Of a stretch of 64,000 nt of DNA, positions 55,418-62,745 are shown piece after piece. A model generated the notes under the pieces. The model was not told where the DNA came from and searched no databases. It saw only the letters and a list, made by a program, of their open reading frames with translations. Source of the stretch: Hyphomicrobiaceae bacterium (GTDB taxonomy: Bacteria > Pseudomonadota > Alphaproteobacteria > Rhizobiales > Hyphomicrobiaceae); the NCBI GenBank assembly GCA_022844275.1, contig JALHMB010000013.1:1-64000 (forward strand). Direction: 5' to 3'. Position 1 is the stretch's first letter; each line of letters starts with the position of its first letter. The position numbers and the translations under genes are program-made.

Positions 55418-56233
55418 ATGGACATCCTCGTTCACGTTAAGGCCCATGAGATGCGGTCGGAGCCCGTTGGGGTTGCCACCAGGCTCGCCAAGGACCTGGG
55501 TGCACGGCTGACCGGTCTTCACACCTTGCGCGACATGGCGGCGCTGAGGAACATGTTCGGTGACGGTGCCGCAATCGTCACGCAGCGCCAAGCTGAGTGG
55601 GACTCCAAGACAGAGGCCGCAAAATCGCGCTTTCTGGCCGACCTGCGAACGCAACAGCTCGACGGCACTTGGTTGCAGGGTGAAGGTCAAGCCAGCGAGA
55701 TGCTGTCGTTCATGGGCCGCTTGTACGATTTGGTCGTCGTCGAACAGACCGGTGCCGGCGATCCCATCGACTGGGATCCGGTCGAGGAGACCGCCCTCGG
55801 CAGTGGCGCTCCGACGCTCGTCGTGCCGAGCGCCGGTAATTTCCCTCGGGTTGGCGAGCGCGTCGTGATTGCCTGGAACCATAGCCGCGAGGCTTCGCTC
55901 GCGGTCCGCGGCGCAATGCCGATACTCGTCAGGGCGAAGGAGGTTGTCGTGCTCTCGGGCCAACGCCGCGAGTCTTTCTCAAGTATCACGCACTGGCCTC
56001 CACATGATCTCGCGGAGAGTCTGCGCTGCAAAGGCGTCGCGGCAAGAGCCGCGCGCCTTGTCATTGAGGGCGTGACGGATGGAGCCGGGTTACTCAAAGC
56101 GGCTCACGCGCACAGCGCCGATCTCCTGGTGATGGGTGCCTACGGTCGCTCGTGGATGCGGGAATGGTTGCTCGGCGGCGCCACACGTCATGTCCTTCGA
56201 CACATGGACCTTCCGGTTCTGGTTGCACATTGA
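55418..56233 (+). CDS. Tandem UspA-like protein, alphaproteobacterial type
   Basis: 271 residues. It begins MDILVHVKAHEMRSEPVGVA. The second half has GERVVIAWNHSREASLAVRG and MGAYGRSWMREWLLGGATRH. The final loop G-x-S/W-x-x-x-x-x-LGG-x-T-x-x-V is the variant common in this subgroup. It lies 60 bp after the HTH-carbonic anhydrase gene and is probably cotranscribed. Confidence 0.88.
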   Translation: MDILVHVKAHEMRSEPVGVATRLAKDLGARLTGLHTLRDMAALRNMFGDGAAIVTQRQAEWDSKTEAAKSRFLADLRTQQLDGTWLQGEGQASEMLSFMGRLYDLVVVEQTGAGDPIDWDPVEETALGSGAPTLVVPSAGNFPRVGERVVIAWNHSREASLAVRGAMPILVRAKEVVVLSGQRRESFSSITHWPPHDLAESLRCKGVAARAARLVIEGVTDGAGLLKAAHAHSADLLVMGAYGRSWMREWLLGGATRHVLRHMDLPVLVAH

Positions 56234-56334
56234 TCTGATGCAGCAACTGAGCGGGGCCGAGCTGCCAAGAAATCTCAATGTGTTTCGGGAATACCTATTA
56301 AATGCCGGTCTACGCAGCATCAGGATGAACCATC

Positions 56335-56421
56335 GTGAACAACTATGAGGCCGTTCTCGCCATTCTTTGAGTGACCATGGTTCTCGCGATGTTTCTGTTC
56401 TTCATCTATCAGCTTTGGTGA
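56335..56421 (+). CDS. Small membrane peptide with an in-frame TGA, before the NSS transporter
   Basis: GTG 56335 reads MNNYEAVLAIL, then TGA (56368-56370), then VTMVLAMFLFFIYQLW and a final TGA. Together they would form a 28-codon single-helix peptide ending seven bp before the transporter ATG. Small partner peptides of NSS transporters are known (MetS type). The internal stop may be a mutation. The second part alone could start at GTG 56371 or ATG 56377. Confidence 0.4.
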
Positions 56422-56428
56422 CAAGAAT

Positions 56429-57757
56429 ATGAATCCCTCTTGGACGTCGGGTTTTGGGTTTTTCCTGGCTACGGTCGGCTCCGCGATCGGTCTCGGAAAT
56501 ATCTGGAGGTTCGCTTACCTAGCCGGCGAGAATGGCGGCGGCGCCTTCATTGTCGTCTACGTCGTCGCTGTGGCATTCATTGCCTTGCCGGTGCTGTTCG
56601 CCGAGTTTCTGGTCGGGCGGTCTGGAGGTGCGGATCCGACGAGCGCCTATCCAAATCTATCGAAACGCTCAGGTGTTGCCGTCATCGGTTGGATTGCCGT
56701 CATCGGTTGCTTCGTGACGCTCGCTTACTATGCCGTCATCGCGGGCTGGGTCGCGCGCTACCTCTCCGTCGCGCTGATGGGCCGCCTGGCTCCTGGTTCC
56801 GGCGAAAGCTACACGGACGCCTTCAACGCCTTTACCGGTCATGCCGTCGCGCCGGTGCTCTGGCAGGCCGGGGTGATGGCCGCAACGGCCGCTATCGTGG
56901 CGGCAGGTGTGACCGCGGGGATCGAGCGGCTCTGCCGTCTGCTGATGCCAGCGCTGGCCGTCATGGTCGTCGGACTTGCCGCCTATTCCCTGAGCCTTCC
57001 CGGTTCGTCGCGGGCGCTCTCGTTCATGTTCATTCCCGACTGGTCTGCGCTTTCGCGTCCGCAGCTCTACCTGGCAGCGATCGGTCAAGCCTTCTTCTCC
57101 GTGGGCGTCGGCTATGGCGCCATGCTGACGTACGGAGCCTATGCCGGGCGGCGCCAATCTCTGCCGCGCACGGCCGTGTTGGCCGCCATTGCGGATACGG
57201 CCTTTGCACTGGTGACCGGCATTGCCGTGTTCGGCGCTGTATTCGCGTTCGGCCTCAACCCGGCGAGCGGTCCGCCGCTGGCCTTCATAACCTTGCCGGA
57301 GGTTTTTGGGCGCATGCCGGGTGGCACGCTCTTCGCAGTCGCATTCTTTGCGCTTCTGCTGGCCGCCGCGCTGACAAGCGCCGTTGCGCTGCTGGAGGTG
57401 CCGGTGGCCGCGCTGATGCAGCGGCGCGGTATCGCTCGGGCCCGCGCGGCATGGCTTCTTGCTGGCCTGATCTTCCTCGCAGGCGTTCCAACTGCGCTCG
57501 GCCATGGACCGTGGAAGGCTTTCACCGTGCGCGGCATGGGACTGTTGGAGCTGTATGACACGGTCGTTGGCGAGATCCTGTTGCCGCTCTCCGTTCTTCT
57601 CGTATCGGTCTTTGTCGGTTGGCTCTGGGCGGGCGGGCAGGCGGCGCGCGAATCGGGGCTTGCTGACGGCCCGGCACAATGGTGGGTGCGACTGGTTCGT
57701 TTCGTGGTGCCGCTGGTGATCGTGGTTCTTTTTGCGGCGGCACTCTTGAAACTCTGA
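56429..57757 (+). CDS. NSS (SNF) family sodium-dependent transporter
   Basis: 442 residues, 11-12 helices. GFFLATVGSAIGLGNIWRFAY is the TM1 sodium/substrate site. GQAFFSVGVGYGAMLTYGAYA (TM6-TM7 region) and the TM8 block AALTSAVALLEVPVA follow. It imports amino acids or osmolytes with Na+. It is probably fed by the Na+ gradient that Mrp-type systems build (inference). It sits between tandem UspA genes on the same strand. Confidence 0.9.
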   Translation: MNPSWTSGFGFFLATVGSAIGLGNIWRFAYLAGENGGGAFIVVYVVAVAFIALPVLFAEFLVGRSGGADPTSAYPNLSKRSGVAVIGWIAVIGCFVTLAYYAVIAGWVARYLSVALMGRLAPGSGESYTDAFNAFTGHAVAPVLWQAGVMAATAAIVAAGVTAGIERLCRLLMPALAVMVVGLAAYSLSLPGSSRALSFMFIPDWSALSRPQLYLAAIGQAFFSVGVGYGAMLTYGAYAGRRQSLPRTAVLAAIADTAFALVTGIAVFGAVFAFGLNPASGPPLAFITLPEVFGRMPGGTLFAVAFFALLLAAALTSAVALLEVPVAALMQRRGIARARAAWLLAGLIFLAGVPTALGHGPWKAFTVRGMGLLELYDTVVGEILLPLSVLLVSVFVGWLWAGGQAARESGLADGPAQWWVRLVRFVVPLVIVVLFAAALLKL

Positions 57758-57815
57758 TGCCGTGGAAGAACGTCAATCGACGAAATCGGATGGATCGCTC
57801 CAAGGAGGCAAGAAA

Positions 57816-58691
57816 ATGCATGGCTTTGACTCTCAGCTCAGCCTTGTTCTCGCGACCGATCTGTCGGAGCGCTCGGATCGCGCCTTTGATCGCGCCCTGC
57901 GTCTGGCCCGCGAGCAACGGGCGCTCCTGACAATTGTTTACGTGATCGACGACGCGCTGCCCGCTGAGATAGGTCAGCGACTGCATCGGGAGGCGATGGA
58001 TTTCATCAACCATCAGATCGATGCCAGCAAGATCAAGGGCCACGCGGATATCCAAGTCCGGCTTGTTCGCGGCCGGGTTCATCAGACCATCATCGAGCAA
58101 GCCAAGGACACGCACGCCCATCTCATCATCCTTGGTATCCACCGCGCAGATGCGCTGATCGACACGTTCCGAGGGACGACAGTCGAGCGGGTCGTCCGTC
58201 TGGGCGACCGATCCATCCTGGTCGTGAAGAAGAAGCCAATGCGCGCCTACCGCAACATTGTGGTTGGCACCGATCTCTCGCAACCGTCGCGATATGCCCT
58301 CGAACTTGCATTGCGTTTGTTCCCGCACGCCGACGTCACGGTGCTGCACATCACGTCAGCGCCGATTGCCCGGTCGATGCGGCGACACAAGGCTCTGGCC
58401 GATCTCGGGGCTCAACACCAAGCGCAGCTCCTGAGCATGATCGAGGACGTCTCCGCAGAGATGAGCAGGGAGCTCGAGATCAAAGAGTTCAAGCTCAAGG
58501 CGAGCATGGAGGAGGGTGAAACGGTCTCAGTCATTCTCCGCCGTGTCGACGCTCAACGTCCCGACCTCCTGGTCGTTGGCACGCATGGGCGGTCGGGCGT
58601 GAAGCGGTCTATGCTCGGAAGTGTCGCCGAACGCCTGCTGTCTGTCGCGCCTTGCGATGTCCTTGCTGTGCGTGCACGCCTCGAAGAATGA
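57816..58691 (+). CDS. Tandem UspA protein
   Basis: 291 residues. Domain 1 (about 1-145) begins QLSLVLATDLSERSDRAFDRA, and includes IILGIHRADALIDTFRGTTV. Domain 2 starts RAYRNIVVGTDLSQPSRYAL and ends with GTHGRSGVKRSMLGSVAERL, the nucleotide-binding loop, then PCDVLAVRARLEE. It is the intact counterpart of the amber-interrupted gene at 20.4-21.3 kb. AAGGAGG before ATG 57816 fixes the start. Confidence 0.92.
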   Translation: MHGFDSQLSLVLATDLSERSDRAFDRALRLAREQRALLTIVYVIDDALPAEIGQRLHREAMDFINHQIDASKIKGHADIQVRLVRGRVHQTIIEQAKDTHAHLIILGIHRADALIDTFRGTTVERVVRLGDRSILVVKKKPMRAYRNIVVGTDLSQPSRYALELALRLFPHADVTVLHITSAPIARSMRRHKALADLGAQHQAQLLSMIEDVSAEMSRELEIKEFKLKASMEEGETVSVILRRVDAQRPDLLVVGTHGRSGVKRSMLGSVAERLLSVAPCDVLAVRARLEE

Positions 58692-58789
58692 GCTGGGTCG
58701 AAGTATTCCGCCGGTCTTCGCACGCCAGACGCACGAGTCTGTCCGATCAGCTGTGCTTCAGTCAACAACCGAACCAAGGACTTCAGTCC

Positions 58790-59626
58790 ATGTACAAAAC
58801 CATTCTCCTGCACATCAACGATGACAAACGTGTCGGACGCCTGCTAGATGTCGGGGCCCAGGTCGCTCAACGTTTCAACGCCCATCTGAGCGGGCTATTC
58901 GTGCTCCCTTTTGTTCCCGCTCCGCCGATTCAATGGCCGATGGCGCGATCGGTGGTGGGCGGATTACTTGCGGCCTATCGGGAGGAGGCGGAACGAGCAC
59001 ACCAGTCCTTCGAGAGAGCAGTTCAAGGCCTGCAGATCGCGCCCGGATGGCGTCTCTACAAAGCGCCGACCCCGTCGTATTGTAACGCTGTCCTCGATCA
59101 CGGTCGTGCCGCCGATCTCATCATCGCGTCGCAGCGCGTGAGCGACTGGGAGTATGCCGACATGTTCGACATCCCAGAGGATCTCGTGCTGCAAGGAGGG
59201 CGGCCCGTCCTGATCGTGCCGAACTCGGGTGACCTCGAGCCGGTCGGCTCCCGCATCCTCGTTGCCTGGAACGGTAAGCGTGAAGGCGCACGGGCGATCT
59301 TCGACGCCCTTCCCCTTTTGAGCAAGGCGCAGGACGTGCGCGTGCTTTGGATCGATCCCCAAAATGAGGCGATCGGCCCGAGTGACATCGCGACCGCCGA
59401 GATTTGCGCCGCTCTGGCCCGTCATGGCGTGCGATGCGAGGGCGCGCATTCCAAGACCGATCGCGTCGAGGTCGGCGAGGAACTCTTGCGCCAAGCCGGC
59501 AAGCACGGCTCCGATCTTCTGGTCATGGGTTGCTATGGCCGCTCGCGGTTCCGCGAGTTCATCCTTGGAGGCGCGACACGCCACGTGCTCCACAACATGA
59601 CCATTCCCGTTCTTATGTCCCACTAA
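58790..59626 (+). CDS. Tandem UspA-like protein, alphaproteobacterial type
   Basis: 278 residues. It begins MYKTILLHINDDKRVGRLLD. Its middle has DLIIASQRVSDWEYADMFDI and GSRILVAWNGKREGARAIFD. It ends with MGCYGRSRFREFILGGATRH. The variant loop matches that of the 55.4 kb protein, so these two are a separate subgroup. It lies 98 bp after the preceding UspA gene. AAGGA precedes the ATG. Confidence 0.9.
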   Translation: MYKTILLHINDDKRVGRLLDVGAQVAQRFNAHLSGLFVLPFVPAPPIQWPMARSVVGGLLAAYREEAERAHQSFERAVQGLQIAPGWRLYKAPTPSYCNAVLDHGRAADLIIASQRVSDWEYADMFDIPEDLVLQGGRPVLIVPNSGDLEPVGSRILVAWNGKREGARAIFDALPLLSKAQDVRVLWIDPQNEAIGPSDIATAEICAALARHGVRCEGAHSKTDRVEVGEELLRQAGKHGSDLLVMGCYGRSRFREFILGGATRHVLHNMTIPVLMSH

Positions 59627-59689
59627 ATGGAGGGCGTGGAGCGCTGCCGCATGTATCCCGAGGTCTTTAAACGAGCAGGCGGGCTGCAA

Positions 59690-61528
59690 TCATTCCCTTG
59701 CCACCATTCTCGCACGAGGATCTTGCGAGTAGAGCGCCGCGATTTCGGTCGCGAACTTCTCCTGAACCGGGCCGCGCTTGGCTTTCAAGGTCGGCGTCAG
59801 CAGGCCATTGGCAATGGTCCAGGGTTCGAGGGTCAGATGCACAGCGCGCACATGCGCATGGCGGGCGAGATCCTCGAGCTCCTTTTCGAGGATGCGCAGC
59901 ACCTCTGCCCGTGCGTTATCGTGGCTCGGCTCCTCGACGGGTATGCCCTCGGCGCGAGCCAGAGCCGCCCAGTGCTCGTTCTTCAAAGTCAGGACGGCAG
60001 CCAGAAACGGCCTGCCGTCACCGATAACCAGGACGTTCTCGAACAACGGATTCCTCAGGATCCGCGCTTCCACCTCGGTCGGCACGAGCTTCTCTCCCGT
60101 CGACAACACGATGAGTTCCTTGAGGCGACCGCGGATGAAGACGCGACCGTCCTCTATCTCAGCCAGGTCTCCCGTATGGAGCCAACCTTGTTGATCGATT
60201 GCGTCTGCCGTTGTCGCGACAGCCTGCCAGTAGCCGAGCATCATGCTGGGCGAGCGCACCATCAGCTCACCCTTCTGAGAGATGCGCACCTCGACACCTT
60301 CGAGCGGTCGGCCAACCGAGCCGGGCAGATTGTCGTCGACGCTGTTGGATGCTACGACGGGGCCTGCCTCGGTGAGTCCATAGCCCTCGACAAGAGGCAG
60401 CCCCAGTCCGATGAGAAAGCGCGACACGTCGACTGGCAGCGGGGCGCCGCCGGTGACGGCGACACGCACTCGGCCGCCAAACGCGGCGCGCACTTGCATG
60501 CCCACCGAGCGATCGAGGATCGACCACAACCGCCGCTTGACCGAACCAAGCTTCTGCGCCCGACCGTGGCCGGCTTCGAAGTCCTCCCAGCCGGCCCTTG
60601 CCGTGAAAGTGAGAAGTCCGCGTTTCAGCCAATTGTGCTGGGCCTTGCTGCGAATCGCAGCGCACGCACGCTCGTACAGCCTCGGCACGCCGAGGAACAC
60701 CGTCGGCCGTTGCTGGCGGAGATCCTCGGCGAGAAGCTCGATCGACCGGGCGTAGACAACCGTGCTGCCGCCGAGCATGGGCAGATAGTAACCGACCGTC
60801 CTCTCGAAGGCGTGCGCCAACGGAAGGCACGAGAGAAAGACATCGTCAGGGCGGGGCGGGATAACCTTCGCCCCGGCCATGGCGTTCAGCAGCAGCGCGC
60901 GCTGAGACAGCATGACGCCCTTGGGACGCCCCGTCGTTCCGGACGTGTAGACGATCGTTGCAAGAGCGTCGGCATCCGTCGGCGACGAGGAGGGCGACCG
61001 ATTGGCACGCCCGAGAGCTTCGGCCATGGTCGCTACACGGGGTTGAACCGACGTTGCGTTCTTTGCGTCGAGTTCGTCTCTGATCCAGACGTGCGCAAGC
61101 TCGGTCAGGTCAGCGCGCTGCGGCAGCAACGACTGCCAACGAGCAGCGGTGTCGACCACCACCAAACGTGCCCCCGAGTGCTTGAGAATGAAGGTCATTC
61201 CGGCGGGGCTGTCGTGGAGATAGAGTGGTACCACGACCATCCCGAGCGAGAGTGCGGCCAGATCGACGGCAACCCAGTCGATGCCGTTCGGCAGCGCAAT
61301 CGCGACGCGGTCGCCAGAGTTGAGACCCTCGCTGTGCAGGGCAGCTCGGACGTGCGTAACGCGATCGGCGATATCCTGCCAGCTGTGATCTCGCCAGGCC
61401 GCACTGCAATGGTCGAATTGTCGGTAGGCAACAGCGTCTCGAGACGCGGCGACCCGGTCTTGAAACAGGCCCGTCAGTCCCTTGTCGCCTGGGAGAGGCC
61501 AGATTCCGTCCGTCAGATCCCGTGCCAT
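59690..61528 (-). CDS. Long-chain acyl-CoA synthetase (AMP-forming)
   Basis: 612 residues. The adenylate-forming motifs are intact: IVYTSGTTGRPKGVMLSQRA (P-loop), EGYGLTEAGPVV, GWLHTGDLAEIEDGRVFIRG and the C-terminal catalytic Lys in LLTPTLKAKRG. LPLAHAFERTVGYYLPML is typical of FAA1/FadD-like enzymes. It activates fatty acids to acyl-CoA with ATP to AMP. The start MARDLTDG at 61528 lies 67 bp after a FixK/FNR box. A very long open frame covers the other strand, but it is a shadow. Confidence 0.9.
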   Translation of the reverse strand: MARDLTDGIWPLPGDKGLTGLFQDRVAASRDAVAYRQFDHCSAAWRDHSWQDIADRVTHVRAALHSEGLNSGDRVAIALPNGIDWVAVDLAALSLGMVVVPLYLHDSPAGMTFILKHSGARLVVVDTAARWQSLLPQRADLTELAHVWIRDELDAKNATSVQPRVATMAEALGRANRSPSSSPTDADALATIVYTSGTTGRPKGVMLSQRALLLNAMAGAKVIPPRPDDVFLSCLPLAHAFERTVGYYLPMLGGSTVVYARSIELLAEDLRQQRPTVFLGVPRLYERACAAIRSKAQHNWLKRGLLTFTARAGWEDFEAGHGRAQKLGSVKRRLWSILDRSVGMQVRAAFGGRVRVAVTGGAPLPVDVSRFLIGLGLPLVEGYGLTEAGPVVASNSVDDNLPGSVGRPLEGVEVRISQKGELMVRSPSMMLGYWQAVATTADAIDQQGWLHTGDLAEIEDGRVFIRGRLKELIVLSTGEKLVPTEVEARILRNPLFENVLVIGDGRPFLAAVLTLKNEHWAALARAEGIPVEEPSHDNARAEVLRILEKELEDLARHAHVRAVHLTLEPWTIANGLLTPTLKAKRGPVQEKFATEIAALYSQDPRARMVARE

Positions 61529-61594
61529 TGCCTCGATACCTCGTGCCGCAAATCGAGAGATCGAAAAGTATCGCTCGGATCTCGTCCGCCTACT

Positions 61595-61608
61595 TTGACG
61601 CCCGTCAA
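61595..61608 (-). promoter_or_regulatory. FixK/FNR box TTGACGCCCGTCAA with class II-spaced -10
   Basis: TTGA-N6-TCAA centred at 61601.5. Leftward GATACT (61567-61572) is centred 32 bp downstream, the class II activation geometry, for the acyl-CoA synthetase starting at 61528. Confidence 0.7.
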
Positions 61609-61759
61609 ACACGGAGGCCGCGGCCGACGGTTCGTGCTTGCTGAAAGAGCGAACCTCCATGCAGAAGAGAATCGAAGATGGTTACGTCCCGCAACGACTG
61701 CCGCTTTTGCATCGAGCGCCGAAAGCGAGGCCGATGTCGCATCGCAGATCCTCTCGGTC

Positions 61760-62660
61760 GTGAGTGAGCTGCTGGCGGAACTGCATCCGCATCGTTCCGC
61801 CCGTCAGAACGAGCGGCTCGAGAGCGATCTCGATCGCGACCTCGGGATAGACAGCCTGGGCCGAGCGGAGCTGCTGCAGCGTCTCGACCGTGCATTCCGC
61901 GTCTGTCTTCCCGAGCAGCTGATCAGCGATGCCGTAACGCCCCGGGATCTCGTTCGTGCGGTGCTCAAGGCGAAACCAGCGACGAGCGTCGGATTCCTGG
62001 CGCGGTCGACAGCTGAGCCCATCGATCTGACGGAAGCTGCGGAACCATCACTGGCGACGACACTCATCGATGCGCTGGATGCACATGTGCGCGTCCATGG
62101 CGAACGCCCACACATCCGCCTCTCGGTCAGCGATGACGAGGAGCAAGTCATCACATATGCCGAGCTCGTCACGCGCGCACGGGCCGTTGCGGCCGGGCTC
62201 CTCGACATCGGTTTGCAGCCAGGCGAACGAGTCGCCATCATGCTGCCGACCAGCCGCGACTTCTTTGTCGCGTTCTATGGTGTGATCATGACCGGAGCGG
62301 TGCCGGTCCCGATCTATCCACCGCTGGTGCCAAGCTCGTCACCATGCCAGAGGGCACCTTCTCGCGGATGCCGGGATTGCTGCCGTTCAAGCTTGGGCCT
62401 TTCTCGCCGCAGCACAAGCTGGCGTTCCACTAGTCCCGGTCACGATCAAGTGCACGCGCATGGTCTTGGGCCCGGATCAATGTATCCCTCGACGAGGGCC
62501 GGTCACCGTTCACATTGGCGAGCCGATTCATGCGGATGCTACGGACTTCGCGGCGGCCGTACGGTTGCGGGACCTCAGCCGGGCTGCAATTCTGACGCAC
62601 TGCGGCGAGCCAGATCTGGCTTACGAGCGTGTGGAGTTGCCGCCAGACCAACCCTCTTGA
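61760..62660 (+). pseudogene. Acyl carrier-AMP ligase-acyltransferase protein, remnant with large internal deletion
   Basis: The head (from about 61700; in-frame GTG 61760) carries an acyl-carrier domain with the phosphopantetheine serine (DRDLGIDSLGRAELLQRLDR). It is followed by the N-terminus of a FAAL-type adenylation domain (ITYAELVTRARAVAAGLLDI, GAVPVPIYPPLVP). After about 62335 the sequence jumps to a PlsC-like acyltransferase tail (MPEGTFSRMPGLLPFKLG, later PVTVHIGEPIHADATDF) in shifting frames. Over 400 residues of a large lipid-modifying enzyme seem to be missing. Confidence 0.7.
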
Positions 62661-62745
62661 GCCGACGGTTGTGGCCGACTGCCCAGACTGATGGCTTGCC
62701 TTGGTGCGATCGGCAGTTACACGCAGTAGACCGGAGAATGACCCC

